A stretch of DNA of 36,602 bases, from NCBI GenBank assembly GCA_947588205.1, contig CANPYG010000019.1, positions 1 through 36,602 on the forward strand, given 5' to 3'. A model generated the notes under the pieces. The model was not told where the DNA came from and searched no databases. It saw only the letters and a program-made list of their open reading frames with translations. The translations under genes and the position numbers were made by a program. Origin of the DNA: an uncultured Acetatifactor sp. (GTDB lineage: Bacteria > Bacillota > Clostridia > Lachnospirales > Lachnospiraceae). Shown one piece after another: positions 17,312-25,631 of the stretch (position 1 is its first letter; each line of letters starts with the position of its first letter).

Positions 17312-18064
17312 ATGGCCATCACGATCAAATCAGAACGGGAAATTGCGTTGATGCGGGAATCCTGCAGATTGCTGGCAATTGTGCATAAGGAGCTGGAGGA
17401 AGCGGTCCGCCCGGGAATCTCCACCTGGGAGATCGATGAGCTTGGCGAAAAGATGATCCGCAAAATGGGATGTGTGCCTAATTTTAAAAATTATAACGGG
17501 TATCCCGCCAGTATTTGTGTCTCAGTAAATGATGAAGTGGTCCATGGAATCCCGAGCAAAAAGAGGATCCTGCAGGAGGGCGATATCGTCAGCCTCGATG
17601 CCGGGCTTATTTACAGAGGCTATCATTCGGATGCTGCCAGGACGCATGGCGTGGGAAAGATCAGCCGGGAAGCGGAAAAGCTGATCGATGTGACGAGGGC
17701 GAGCTTTTTTGCCGGAATTAAGATGGCAAGGGCGGGCAATCACCTTCATGATATTTCCAATGCCATCGATGCATATGTGAAGCCCTTCGGATATGGAATT
17801 GTAAGGGATCTGGTAGGGCATGGCATCGGCACACATCTGCACGAGGATCCCGAGATCCCAAATTTCAGACAGATAAAGCGGGGGCCGAAGCTCCGCCCCG
17901 GTATGACCCTTGCGGTGGAACCCATGATCAATATGGGCAGGGCAGATGTGGTCTGGATGGATGATGACTGGACTGTGGTGACAATGGATGGCAGCTGGTC
18001 CGCGCATTATGAGAATACGATCCTGATCACGGACGGGGAACCGGAGATCCTGACCTTATACTGA
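17312..18064 (+). CDS. map: Methionine aminopeptidase, type I
   Basis: The 250-residue enzyme removes the initiator methionine from new proteins. The metal ligands are visible in order: two aspartates in SLDAGLIYRGYHSDAARTHG, the histidine in GHGIGTHLHEDP, and glutamates in VEPMI and HYENTILIT. The track's start at 17273 lies inside adk; ATG 17312 starts the family's MAITIKSEREIALMR and has GGAG 7-8 nt upstream, in the adk end. A 198-nt gap with degenerate repeats follows. Confidence 0.97.
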   Translation: MAITIKSEREIALMRESCRLLAIVHKELEEAVRPGISTWEIDELGEKMIRKMGCVPNFKNYNGYPASICVSVNDEVVHGIPSKKRILQEGDIVSLDAGLIYRGYHSDAARTHGVGKISREAEKLIDVTRASFFAGIKMARAGNHLHDISNAIDAYVKPFGYGIVRDLVGHGIGTHLHEDPEIPNFRQIKRGPKLRPGMTLAVEPMINMGRADVVWMDDDWTVVTMDGSWSAHYENTILITDGEPEILTLY

Positions 18065-18119
18065 TAGGAAACAGACTGGGCGGAAAAAAGTCCGGGTTCC
18101 GTGCCGGGGCGGTCTGCGG

Positions 18120-18215
18120 CCCAGAATGCAGAAGACGGTCGGAATGCAGGGGGCAGTTCAGAATGAGGACGGCTGCCGGAATACAAACAGCCGCCCAGAA
18201 TGCGGAGGGCGCAGG
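18120..18215. repeat. Degenerate 18-19 bp tandem repeats between map and the KOW gene
   Basis: Five units containing (A/G)GAAT(G/A) begin at 18124, 18142, 18161, 18179 and 18198, so the spacing alternates 18 and 19. The units are GC-rich and diverged. No gene lies in the 198-nt gap. Confidence 0.5.
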
Positions 18216-18262
18216 CCCGGTGAGGGAAAAGACGTGTTTCAGGCGAAGATCAGGAGAAGACG

Positions 18263-18538
18263 ATGACAGGAAGAATTGTGATTTCCAGGGCGGGACATGA
18301 TAAGGGCAGCATATATGTTGTGATTTCCTGTAACGGGGGCCTTCTTTCTTTGGCGGATGGGCGGCTGAAAAGAACCGATAATCCCAAACGAAAAAACAGG
18401 AAGCATGTCCAGCTTACAAACTGCAGCGTGGACCGGGAGTTGTTGGAGGCGATCCAGAACGGGGTTCCCCATCTGGATGACCGGATCAAATATGCGGTCA
18501 AGTGCTACAGGAAGCTTATAACAGATACAAACTCGTGA
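18263..18538 (+). CDS. KOW-domain RNA-binding protein (L14e/L6e/L27e-like)
   Basis: The 91-residue protein starts with a KOW-like segment, GRIVISRAGHDKGSIYVVIS, followed by a basic stretch DNPKRKNRKHVQLTN and a C-terminal helical part. Proteins of this type are found between map and infA in many Clostridia and are annotated as KOW-domain or L14e/L6e/L27e family. Location in the ribosomal operon and the domain suggest an RNA or ribosome partner, but its function is not established. AGGAG precedes the ATG. Confidence 0.85.
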   Translation: MTGRIVISRAGHDKGSIYVVISCNGGLLSLADGRLKRTDNPKRKNRKHVQLTNCSVDRELLEAIQNGVPHLDDRIKYAVKCYRKLITDTNS

Positions 18539-18590
18539 CCGGTACGTATTAATAATCTATGCAACGCAAAACCAATAATGGAGGGTATTT

Positions 18591-18809
18591 ATGTCAAAAA
18601 GTGATGTAATCGAAATCGAAGGAACTGTTGTGGAGAAGCTGCCCAATACCATGTTTCAGGTGGAGCTGGAGAACGGACACCGCGTACTTGCCCATATCAG
18701 CGGAAAGCTGCGCCAGAATTTCATCCGTATCCTTCCGGGCGATAAGGTGACCCTGGAGCTGTCCCCCTATGACCTGAGCAAGGGACGCATTATTTGGAGA
18801 GATAAATAA
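18591..18809 (+). CDS. infA: Translation initiation factor IF-1
   Basis: The 72-residue OB-fold protein has [20 protein letters not shown] and the ending [15 protein letters not shown], the full IF-1 pattern. It binds the A site of the 30S subunit during initiation. GGAGG lies upstream of the ATG. A strong promoter begins 8 nt after its stop codon. Confidence 0.98.
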   Translation: MSKSDVIEIEGTVVEKLPNTMFQVELENGHRVLAHISGKLRQNFIRILPGDKVTLELSPYDLSKGRIIWRDK

Positions 18810-18817
18810 AAAAGTGC

Positions 18818-18846
18818 TTGCAATCCGAATTTTTCCGTGTTATAAT
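18818..18846 (+). promoter_or_regulatory. Strong internal promoter before rpmJ and the alpha operon
   Basis: TTGCAA at 18818-18823 and TATAAT at 18841-18846 are 17 nt apart, a near-consensus sigma-A promoter. It would drive rpmJ and, through the 371-nt leader, rpsM-rpsK-rpsD-rpoA-rplQ independently of the S10 promoter. Confidence 0.75.
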
Positions 18847-18878
18847 GAGAAACGGTCTTTTTGAAAGGAGGATTTAAG

Positions 18879-18992
18879 ATGAAGGTTAGATCATCAGTAA
18901 AGCCTATTTGCGAAAAGTGCAAAGTAATCAAGAGAAAAGGACGCATCATGATTATCTGTGAGAATCCCAAGCACAAGCAGAGACAAGGATAA
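18879..18992 (+). CDS. rpmJ: 50S ribosomal protein L36 (bL36), zinc form
   Basis: This gene is too short for the ORF track. The 37-residue product begins [20 protein letters not shown] and carries the zinc ligands Cys11, Cys14, Cys27 and His32. This is the cysteine-containing L36 that is the default in zinc-replete bacteria. AAAGGAGG lies upstream of the ATG. It is followed by a 371-nt gap before rpsM. Confidence 0.97.
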   Translation: MKVRSSVKPICEKCKVIKRKGRIMIICENPKHKQRQG

Positions 18993-19363
18993 TCACCGGC
19001 CGACATGAATCATGTCAGGTGTGTGGGTTCCTGTCTAAGCGTTGTGTGCGGCTGATTCGTAGAAGTTGATTTCGTAAGTCTGAAAATGAAAATAATTCTA
19101 TGATTAACATAATGTAGCTTGTGGGCAGCCCTGTGCTTCTCATAAGTAAGACGGAGCTTGCGGGAGATTACTTGTTGATACTGTGAAGGACGCTGTTACC
19201 GCTGTAACGGGCGGGAAGCCGCGGAGTAACAGAAAGATCGGATATGTGTCCGGTTGGGTGAAGGCCCCAATCAATTAGTAACAATGGTATCCGCGCAGGA
19301 GGATGTGCCGGTAGACAGACCAGGCGGCACTTGTGCGGAACAAAGAAAATGGAGGAAACGTAA
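18993..19363 (+). promoter_or_regulatory. 371-nt structured leader candidate upstream of rpsM
   Basis: No ORF of substance is present. Hairpins include GACATG/CATGTC around AAT just after rpmJ and CGGA/TCCG near 19240. CTGTTAC (19193-19199) can pair its GTTAC part with GTAAC (19204-19208) around a 4-nt loop. It can instead pair in full with GTAACAG (19226-19232), which gives mutually exclusive structures. In E. coli the alpha operon is controlled by S4 binding to the rpsM leader; a similar role here is only an inference. Confidence 0.55.
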
Positions 19364-19735
19364 ATGGCTCGTATTGCAGGTGTTGACTTACCCAGGGAAA
19401 AAAGAATTGAGATCGGCTTGACCTATATCTATGGAATTGGAAGACCAACGTCCAATAAGATTTTGAAGGCAGCAGGGGTGAATCCTGATACTCGTGTCAG
19501 GGACATCACTGATGATGAGGTGAAGAAGATTAGCGAAGCTATCGAGGAGCTGGGGGTCATGGTAGAAGGCGACCTGAGAAGAGAAGTTGCCCTGAATATC
19601 AAGAGACTTCAGGAGATCGGCTGTTACAGGGGTATTCGTCATCGTAAGGGTCTTCCTGTCCGCGGACAGAGAACCAAGACCAATGCAAGAACCCGCAAGG
19701 GTCCCAAGAGAACCGTCGCCAATAAGAAGAAATAA
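19364..19735 (+). CDS. rpsM: 30S ribosomal protein S13 (uS13)
   Basis: The 123-residue protein starts [21 protein letters not shown] and ends with the basic tail [18 protein letters not shown]. It sits at the top of the 30S head and contacts P-site tRNA. GGAGG precedes the ATG at the end of the long leader. Confidence 0.98.
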   Translation: MARIAGVDLPREKRIEIGLTYIYGIGRPTSNKILKAAGVNPDTRVRDITDDEVKKISEAIEELGVMVEGDLRREVALNIKRLQEIGCYRGIRHRKGLPVRGQRTKTNARTRKGPKRTVANKKK

Positions 19736-19817
19736 CGGCGGGTTTAGAGAACCCGGCGGTTTGGTCGGTTTTGTAACAAACAGTAGCATATCATTCAAGA
19801 AAGTAGGTTAGTTTAAA

Positions 19818-20213
19818 ATGGCAAAGAAAGTTGCGAAGAAAGTAACAAAGAAGCGTGTCAAGAAAAACGTTGAACGCGGACAGGCACATATCCAGTCTTC
19901 TTTCAATAATACGATCGTCACATTGACGGACACTGAAGGAAACGCGTTAAGCTGGGCAAGTGCCGGTGGTCTGGGATTTAGAGGTTCAAGGAAATCTACT
20001 CCGTATGCTGCACAGATGGCAGCAGAGACAGCTACAAAGGCTGCTTTGGTCCATGGACTGAAGACAGTCGACGTATTTGTAAAGGGTCCTGGTTCAGGCC
20101 GTGAGGCTGCGATCAGAGCGCTGTCTGCAAGCGGTCTGGAGGTAGTGAGCATCCGCGACGTAACCGCTGTTCCCCACAATGGATGCCGCCCGCCTAAGCG
20201 CCGTCGTGTATAA
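19818..20213 (+). CDS. rpsK: 30S ribosomal protein S11 (uS11)
   Basis: The 131-residue protein has a lysine-rich start ([17 protein letters not shown]), then [19 protein letters not shown], and ends [12 protein letters not shown]. It forms part of the mRNA exit region on the platform. The upstream site is weak (AAGTAGG), 82 nt after rpsM. Confidence 0.98.
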   Translation: MAKKVAKKVTKKRVKKNVERGQAHIQSSFNNTIVTLTDTEGNALSWASAGGLGFRGSRKSTPYAAQMAAETATKAALVHGLKTVDVFVKGPGSGREAAIRALSASGLEVVSIRDVTAVPHNGCRPPKRRRV

Positions 20214-20302
20214 TTTGGTAACGAAATCGTTGGAAGAAAGCGCTGGCTGAGAATCAGAAGATTCATTGCGCTGTAAACAATAATTAAAGGAGAAAAATTG
20301 AA

Positions 20303-20896
20303 ATGGCAGTAAATCGTGTACCCGTGTTAAAGAGATGCAGGGCTCTGGGAATCGAGCCTTCTGTTTTGGGATATGACAAGAAGTCCAATAGGAACTTTGC
20401 CCGTGCAGGCAAGAAGGTAAGTGAGTACGGCCTGCAGCTGAGGGAGAAGCAGAAGGCCAAGTTTATCTATGGCGTGTTGGAGAAGCCTTTCAGGAATTAT
20501 TATGAGAAGGCCGACAAGATGAAGGGTATCACCGGTGAGAACCTGATGGTGATGCTGGAGAGAAGATTGGATAACGTAGTGTTCAGGATGGGCTTTGCCA
20601 GAACCAGAAGAGAGGCAAGACAGATCGTTGGACACAGGCATGTATTGGTAAACGGCAAGCTGGTTCAGATCCCTTCCTACCTGATTAAGGCCGGTGATGT
20701 GGTCGAGATCAAGGAGAAGGCAAGATCCTTACAGAGATATAAGGATATCGTTGAGGTAACCGGCGGCAGACTCACTCCTGAGTGGATGGATGTGGATATC
20801 GAAGGCTTGAAGGGAACCATCAAGAATCTTCCTACCAGAGAGATGATCGATGTTCCTGTCAATGAGATGCTTATCGTCGAGTTGTACTCCAAGTAA
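20303..20896 (+). CDS. rpsD: 30S ribosomal protein S4 (uS4)
   Basis: The 197-residue protein nucleates 30S assembly. It has the N-terminal domain with LREKQKAKFIYGVLEKPF and the S4 RNA-binding domain RRLDNVVFRMGFARTRREARQ. The four cysteines of the zinc-binding S4 form are absent. Its place inside the alpha operon differs from Bacillus, where rpsD is elsewhere, and it is a candidate for autogenous control of this operon. AAAGGAG precedes the ATG. Confidence 0.97.
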   Translation: MAVNRVPVLKRCRALGIEPSVLGYDKKSNRNFARAGKKVSEYGLQLREKQKAKFIYGVLEKPFRNYYEKADKMKGITGENLMVMLERRLDNVVFRMGFARTRREARQIVGHRHVLVNGKLVQIPSYLIKAGDVVEIKEKARSLQRYKDIVEVTGGRLTPEWMDVDIEGLKGTIKNLPTREMIDVPVNEMLIVELYSK

Positions 20897-20985
20897 TCAG
20901 AATCCTGAGCGGACGTGGTTTTCCATTGTCCGCTTATGGCGACTTTATGTAACCCATTAACGTTCATAAAAGGAGGGTATTTGCA

Positions 20986-21945
20986 TTGTTTGATTTTGAG
21001 AGACCGAATATTGAGGTTGCAGAGATTTCGGAAGACAAAAAGTATGGAAAATTCGTAGTAGAACCGCTGGAAAGAGGATATGGTATCACTCTTGGTAATT
21101 CTTTACGGAGAATTATGCTTTCCTCCCTTCCTGGCGTGGCAGTGAGCCAGGTGAAGATTGAAGGTGTGTTGCATGAGTTCAGTACCATTCCCGGAGTAAA
21201 AGAAGATGTAACTGAGATCATCATGAACATTAAGAGCCTTGCCATTAAAAATACCAGCGAGACCAATGAGCCCAAGACCGCTTACATTGAGTACGAGGGA
21301 GAGGGTGTGGTAAAGGCTTCCGATATCCAGGCTGACCAGGATATCGAGATCCTGAATCCTGATCTGACCATCGCTACCCTGTGCGGCAAGGATACAAAGC
21401 TTTATATGGAACTGACGATCACAAAGGGCCGTGGTTATGTGAGCGCTGACAGGAATAAGCATGATGACCTTCCGATCGGCGTAATCGCCATTGATTCCAT
21501 TTATACACCGGTTGAGCGTGTGAATGTGACCATTGACAATACCCGTGTGGGCCAGATCACTGATTATGATAAGCTGACCCTGGATGTTTATACCAATGGA
21601 ACCCTTGCCCCGGATGAGGCTGTCAGCCTGGCAGCCAAGGTACTCAGCGAGCATCTGAGCCTATTCATCGATCTGTCCGAGAACGCCAAGACCGCAGAGG
21701 TGATGGTGGAGAAGGAAGACGACGAGAAGGAAAAGGTGCTGGAGATGAGCATCGATGAGCTGGAGCTTTCAGTCCGTTCCTACAACTGCTTGAAGAGGGC
21801 GGGCATCAATACCGTTGAGGAGCTTACCAACAAAACCTCTGAGGATATGATGAAGGTCCGTAACCTGGGCCGCAAATCCTTGGAAGAGGTGCTTGCAAAG
21901 TTAAAGGAGCTGGGCCTGCAGCTGAATCCCAGCGAGGAAGCGTAA
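20986..21945 (+). CDS. rpoA: DNA-directed RNA polymerase alpha subunit
   Basis: The 319-residue protein has the N-terminal assembly domain, with [20 protein letters not shown] (residues about 28-47), and the C-terminal DNA- and activator-binding domain with [16 protein letters not shown] and [12 protein letters not shown] (about 265-300). It starts with TTG: no ATG or GTG fits, AGGAGGG lies 9 nt upstream, and the [11 protein letters not shown] opening matches the family. A TTG start may hold down translation relative to the neighbouring ribosomal genes. Confidence 0.97.
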   Translation: MFDFERPNIEVAEISEDKKYGKFVVEPLERGYGITLGNSLRRIMLSSLPGVAVSQVKIEGVLHEFSTIPGVKEDVTEIIMNIKSLAIKNTSETNEPKTAYIEYEGEGVVKASDIQADQDIEILNPDLTIATLCGKDTKLYMELTITKGRGYVSADRNKHDDLPIGVIAIDSIYTPVERVNVTIDNTRVGQITDYDKLTLDVYTNGTLAPDEAVSLAAKVLSEHLSLFIDLSENAKTAEVMVEKEDDEKEKVLEMSIDELELSVRSYNCLKRAGINTVEELTNKTSEDMMKVRNLGRKSLEEVLAKLKELGLQLNPSEEA

Positions 21946-22112
21946 TTTGAAAGGCATCCTGAAAGTATAATTGAAATGCGCATAGAAGGCTGTTCCCGGT
22001 AAAATCCGATGAGTGCGGGGACGGTTCCTCTCTATATGGCATATAAGCATTCGGTAAGTAAGTCCAAAGAGCGTTGCCGGATGTCCCATGAAGGGAGAAA
22101 GGAAGATACATT

Positions 22113-22649
22113 ATGGCAATGTACAGAAAGCTTGGGAAAAATTCACCCCAGAGAAAAGCATTATTGAGAAATCAGGTAACTGCCCTGATCCAGCATGGCA
22201 GGATCATTACCACAGAGGCCAGGGCCAAGGAAGTCAAAAAGATCGCAGAAGGCCTGATCGCTATGGCCATCAAGGAGAAGGATAATTTCGAGATGGTTAA
22301 GGTCTCCGCCAAGGTTCCCGTAAAGGACAAGGACGGCAAGAGGGTAAAGGAAGTTATAGACGGCAAGAGAGTTACCAAGTTCGAGACCGTTGAAAAGGAG
22401 ATCAAGAAGGATCTTCCTTCCAGGCTCCATGTGAGACGCCAGATTTTAAGGGTTCTTTATCCTGTAGTGGATGTTCCCAAGGAAGCAGCGGGCAGAAAGA
22501 GAAAGACCAAGGAAGTTGACCTTGTAGCAAGGCTGTTCGATGAGATCGCCCCTAAGTATGTTGGGCGCAACGGCGGTTACACCAGAATCGTGAAGATCGG
22601 ACCCCGCAAGGGCGACGCAGCCATGGAGGTTGTTCTGGAGCTGGTATAA
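22113..22649 (+). CDS. rplQ: 50S ribosomal protein L17 (bL17), long form
   Basis: The 178-residue protein begins MAMYRKLGKNSPQRKALLRN and ends GGYTRIVKIGPRKGDAAMEVV, both standard. Usual bacterial L17 has about 115-130 residues. The extra 50 or so lie in the middle (about 65-130), where a charged segment such as VKDKDGKRVKEVIDGKR appears. Similar long forms occur in Lachnospiraceae as far as I recall. GGGAGAAAGGAAG lies upstream. It is the last ribosomal gene of the operon and is followed by a terminator. Confidence 0.96.
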   Translation: MAMYRKLGKNSPQRKALLRNQVTALIQHGRIITTEARAKEVKKIAEGLIAMAIKEKDNFEMVKVSAKVPVKDKDGKRVKEVIDGKRVTKFETVEKEIKKDLPSRLHVRRQILRVLYPVVDVPKEAAGRKRKTKEVDLVARLFDEIAPKYVGRNGGYTRIVKIGPRKGDAAMEVVLELV

Positions 22650-22723
22650 GACCGGTATCTGGATAGATGATCCCAAAGGATCAAATATGCAGAGAGTACA
22701 CAATTGCAAAGAAAGCAGAAAGG

Positions 22724-22750
22724 GATCAGCCGCTTGCGGCTGGTCTTTTT
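22724..22750 (+). terminator. Rho-independent terminator of the ribosomal superoperon
   Basis: GATCAGCCGC and GCGGCTGGTC form a 10-bp stem with one G-U pair and a tight TT centre, followed at once by five T. This is the best terminator in the window. Confidence 0.85.
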
Positions 22751-22761
22751 GCTGCCCCTTT

Positions 22762-22781
22762 CCGACGGGATTATCCGTCGG
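22762..22781 (+). repeat. Second hairpin after rplQ
   Basis: CCGACGG and CCGTCGG form a 7-bp stem around GATTAT, followed by GCAAAAATTT. It may back up the terminator. Conserved RNA elements downstream of L17 genes have been described in some Firmicutes, but I cannot test whether this belongs to them. Confidence 0.5.
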
Positions 22782-22796
22782 GCAAAAATTTAACTG

Positions 22797-22825
22797 TTGT
22801 ATTTTGTGCTTCAATCTAGTAAAAT
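22797..22825 (+). promoter_or_regulatory. Promoter of the ecfA1-ecfA2-ecfT-truA operon
   Basis: TTGTAT at 22797-22802 and TAAAAT at 22820-22825 are 17 nt apart, downstream of the terminator. The leader would then contain the whole 35-bp repeat array. Confidence 0.55.
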
Positions 22826-22858
22826 AGGATTGCTATGTCATGAAGTTTCGGTCCGGGG

Positions 22859-23022
22859 AGCGGAAATAGGTATGGGAATCGTGCGGGTCGTGCGGCTGAA
22901 ATAGGTATGGGAAGCGTGCGGATCTTGCGGCGGAAATAAGTATGGGAATCGTGCGGGTCGTGCGGCGGAAACAGATATGGGAATCACACGGATCTTGCGG
23001 CGGGGGTATGTATGGGAATCAT
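22859..23022. repeat. 35-bp tandem repeat array, five copies, reaching into ecfA1
   Basis: TATGGGAA or TATGGGAATC recurs at 22871, 22906, 22941, 22976 and 23011, exactly 35 bp apart, with GTGCGG and GCGGCGG between. Copies alternate between a GGGTCGT and a GGATCTT form. The fifth copy supplies the ATG of ecfA1 at 23012. The ATGs of earlier copies soon meet stops or are out of frame. Confidence 0.92.
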
Positions 23023-23857
23023 TCAGGCGATGCATGTGGTATATGAATATGTAAGGCGCGATGAGGAAGGCAATGTAGAGGGCTCAATCAGGGCAGTGGA
23101 TGATGTGAACCTGGATATTGCCCAGGGAGACTTTATTGCCATCCTGGGACATAACGGCTCCGGCAAATCCACCCTTGCGAAGCATATGAATGCGATCCTA
23201 TGTCCGACGGAAGGGACTGTGTGGGTGGACGGAAAGGATACCAGGCAGCAGGAAGCGGTCTGGGATATCAGGCACAGTGCCGGAATGGTTTTCCAGAACC
23301 CGGACAATCAGATCATCGGGCAGGTGGTAGAGGAAGACGTGGGCTTCGGCCCTGAAAATATGGGGGTTCCCACCAGGGAGATCTGGGAACGTGTGGAGGA
23401 AAGCTTAAAGGCGGTGGGAATGTATCAATATCGGAAGCATTCGCCCAATAAGCTCTCCGGGGGACAGAAGCAGCGCGTTTCCATTGCAGGCGTGCTTGCC
23501 ATGCATCCGAAATGCATTGTTTTGGACGAGCCCACCGCCATGCTGGATCCCAATGGACGGAAGGAAGTAATACGCGCGGTCCGGGCGTTGAATGATGTGG
23601 AAGGGATCACAATTATTCTGATCACGCACTATATGGAGGAAATTATTCACGCAGATAAGGTTTTTGTGATGGATCAGGGGAAAATTGCCATGCAGGGGAC
23701 GCCGCGGGAAATCTTTTCCCAGGTGGAGAGACTGAAAGGGCTCCGTCTGGATGTTCCGCAGGTCACGCTGCTGGCCTGGGAGCTGAAAAAGCAGGGAATT
23801 GACCTGCCGGACGGAATATTGACCGCGCAGGAGCTGGTAGAGGCGCTGCACCTGTAG
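23012..23857 (+). CDS. ecfA1: Energy-coupling factor transporter ATPase EcfA1
   Basis: The 281-residue ABC ATPase powers ECF-type vitamin and cofactor uptake together with EcfA2 and EcfT. Walker A is GHNGSGKST (46-54), the signature is LSGGQKQR (148-155), and Walker B ends in Asp172-Glu173 ([11 protein letters not shown]). The Q-loop segment [17 protein letters not shown] is typical of EcfA1. The start at 23012 lies in the last copy of the 35-bp repeat; that copy alone has GGGGG 5 nt upstream, a possible ribosome binding site. ATG 23030 is an alternative start. No substrate-binding S component is nearby, so the module is probably shared. Confidence 0.95.
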   Translation: MGIIQAMHVVYEYVRRDEEGNVEGSIRAVDDVNLDIAQGDFIAILGHNGSGKSTLAKHMNAILCPTEGTVWVDGKDTRQQEAVWDIRHSAGMVFQNPDNQIIGQVVEEDVGFGPENMGVPTREIWERVEESLKAVGMYQYRKHSPNKLSGGQKQRVSIAGVLAMHPKCIVLDEPTAMLDPNGRKEVIRAVRALNDVEGITIILITHYMEEIIHADKVFVMDQGKIAMQGTPREIFSQVERLKGLRLDVPQVTLLAWELKKQGIDLPDGILTAQELVEALHL

Positions 23858-23892
23858 CAGGGACAGTTAAGCGAAAAACGGGAGGACAGAGG

Positions 23893-24744
23893 ATGCCTAT
23901 TTTGCTGGATCATGTGAATTACATCTATGAGGCGGATACGCCTTTAGCCCAGAAAGCCCTGAACGATATATGCCTGGAGATTCCGGATGGGCAGTTTATC
24001 GGCGTCATCGGGCACACCGGCTCCGGCAAATCCACGCTGATGCAGCATTTAAACGGGCTCGTGAAGGCGACCAGCGGCCACATCTATTTTGATGGGGAGG
24101 ATATTGACGGCGCAGGCTTCGATAAGCGGGCGCTTCGCAGCAAGGTGGGGCTGGTGTTCCAGTATCCTGAGCATCAGCTTTTTGAAATAGATGTGTTTTC
24201 GGATGTATGCTTTGGACCGAAGAATCTCGGTCTGTCCCAGGAGGATGCGGAGGCCCGTGCCAGAGAAGCCCTGGAGAGTGTCGGGATCCCGGAGGAATTG
24301 TACCATATGTCACCTTTTGAGATTTCCGGCGGGCAGAAGCGCCGGGTTGCCATCGCCGGAGTGCTCGCCATGAAGCCAAGGGTGTTGATCCTGGACGAGC
24401 CTACGGCGGGTCTGGATCCGAGGGGAAGGGATGAAATCCTCCATCAGATCAAGAGCCTGCAGGAGCAGACCGGTATGACCATATTGCTGGTATCCCACAG
24501 TATGGAGGATGTGGCGGAATATGTGGACCGGATCATCGTCATGAATCAGGGAAGCGTTATGCTGGACGGAGGTCCCAGGGAGATCTTCCGCCATTACAGA
24601 GAACTGGAGGAGATAGGGCTTGCGGCTCCCCAGGTCACATATATCATGCATATGCTGAGCGAGAAAGGCCTGAATGTGGATGTGGATGTCACAACCATCC
24701 ATGAGGCGACCAGGGAGATCGTGGAAGCCCTGAAACATCCATGA
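23893..24744 (+). CDS. ecfA2: Energy-coupling factor transporter ATPase EcfA2, C-terminus altered by a duplication
   Basis: The 283-residue ABC ATPase is the partner of EcfA1. Walker A is GHTGSGKST (40-48), the signature ISGGQKRR (144-151), and Walker B has Asp168-Glu169 in [14 protein letters not shown]. The Q-loop [17 protein letters not shown] is typical of EcfA2. A 40-bp tandem duplication at 24696-24775 shifts the frame after Lys281, so the protein ends HP. Without it the frame would read 291 residues, ending [10 protein letters not shown] and overlapping the ecfT start by 7 nt. All catalytic motifs are intact, so activity is probably kept; the loss of coupling to ecfT is the likelier effect. 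GGGAGG precedes the ATG. Confidence 0.95.
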   Translation: MPILLDHVNYIYEADTPLAQKALNDICLEIPDGQFIGVIGHTGSGKSTLMQHLNGLVKATSGHIYFDGEDIDGAGFDKRALRSKVGLVFQYPEHQLFEIDVFSDVCFGPKNLGLSQEDAEARAREALESVGIPEELYHMSPFEISGGQKRRVAIAGVLAMKPRVLILDEPTAGLDPRGRDEILHQIKSLQEQTGMTILLVSHSMEDVAEYVDRIIVMNQGSVMLDGGPREIFRHYRELEEIGLAAPQVTYIMHMLSEKGLNVDVDVTTIHEATREIVEALKHP

Positions 24745-24775
24745 GGCGACCAAGGAGATCGTGGAAGCCCTGAAA
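24696..24775. repeat. 40-bp tandem duplication at the 3' end of ecfA2
   Basis: The unit begins CATCCATGAGGCGACCA at 24696 and again at 24736. The copies differ at one base (CCAGGG against CCAAGG). Forty is not a multiple of three, so the second copy changes the reading frame and brings in a TGA at 24742. Confidence 0.95.
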
Positions 24776-24801
24776 CGGCAGGGAAAAGAAAAGGAATTGG
24801 T

Positions 24802-25605
24802 ATGTTAAGAGATATTACATTGGGACAATATTATCAGACGGACTCCGTGATCCACAGGCTGGACCCGAGAGTGAAGCTGGGGGGCACTATTCTGTATATT
24901 ATCTCCCTGTTCTTCTTTGAAAATATATTCGGTTATCTGGTTGCCGCCGCTTTCTTGGCGGTTGTGATTGCGCTGTCCAGGATTCCGTTTAAATACATTG
25001 TCAAGGGTATGAAGGCGATCCTTTTCCTGCTGCTGATCACAGTAATCTTCAACCTGTTTTTGACGCCGGGCACTCCGCTGGTGGAATTTTTCGGCGGACG
25101 CATCAGAATCACCTATGAAGGCTTGAAATATGCGGTATTTATGGCAATCCGCCTTTCCTTCCTGATCGTCGGTTCGTCCATCATGACGCTGACGACCACA
25201 CCCAACAATCTGACGGACGGTATGGAGCGTATGATGAGGCCGCTTAAGCTGATACGGGTTCCTGTGCATGAGATCACGATGATGATGTCCATTGCCCTGC
25301 GATTTATTCCGATTTTGCTGGAAGAAACCGATAAGATCATGAAGGCGCAGATGGCCCGGGGGGCTGATTTTGAAAACGGGAATCTGATCAGGAGGGCGAA
25401 GGCTATGGTGCCGCTTCTGGTGCCGCTGTTTATTTCGGCGATACGCCGGGCGAATGACCTTGCCATGGCGATGGAAGCCAGGTGTTACCGGGGCGGGGAG
25501 GGGCGTACCAAGATGAAGCCTTTGATCTATCAGTCCCGCGACCGGATCGCTTACCTGAGTCTGGCAATCTATTTGGTCTGCGGCATAGTGGTGGGCAGAC
25601 TGTAG
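24802..25605 (+). CDS. ecfT: Energy-coupling factor transporter transmembrane protein EcfT
   Basis: The 267-residue membrane protein links the two ATPases to the substrate-binding component. Several hydrophobic helices are visible from about residue 30. The two cytoplasmic coupling motifs are Ala185-Arg186-Gly187 (QMARGADF) and the variant Ala226-Arg227-Cys228 (EARCYRGG). Opening [20 protein letters not shown] is typical. AAAAGGAA lies upstream of the ATG. The ecfA2 stop codon is now 57 nt upstream because of the duplication there. Confidence 0.95.
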   Translation: MLRDITLGQYYQTDSVIHRLDPRVKLGGTILYIISLFFFENIFGYLVAAAFLAVVIALSRIPFKYIVKGMKAILFLLLITVIFNLFLTPGTPLVEFFGGRIRITYEGLKYAVFMAIRLSFLIVGSSIMTLTTTPNNLTDGMERMMRPLKLIRVPVHEITMMMSIALRFIPILLEETDKIMKAQMARGADFENGNLIRRAKAMVPLLVPLFISAIRRANDLAMAMEARCYRGGEGRTKMKPLIYQSRDRIAYLSLAIYLVCGIVVGRL

Positions 25606-25631
25606 TTTTGGATACAGGAGGGTGTTGCGCT

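Larger units (their letters stand above)
22650..23011 (+). other. Gap between rplQ and ecfA1: terminator, hairpin, promoter, tandem repeats
   Basis: This 362-nt gap has no gene. In order it holds a rho-independent terminator (22724-22750), a second hairpin (22762-22781), a promoter (22797-22825) and a 35-bp tandem repeat array that runs into ecfA1. Confidence 0.8.

Noticed and set aside
22859-23022. CRISPR array
   Set aside because: The 35-bp repeats are head to tail without unique spacers and no cas genes are near.
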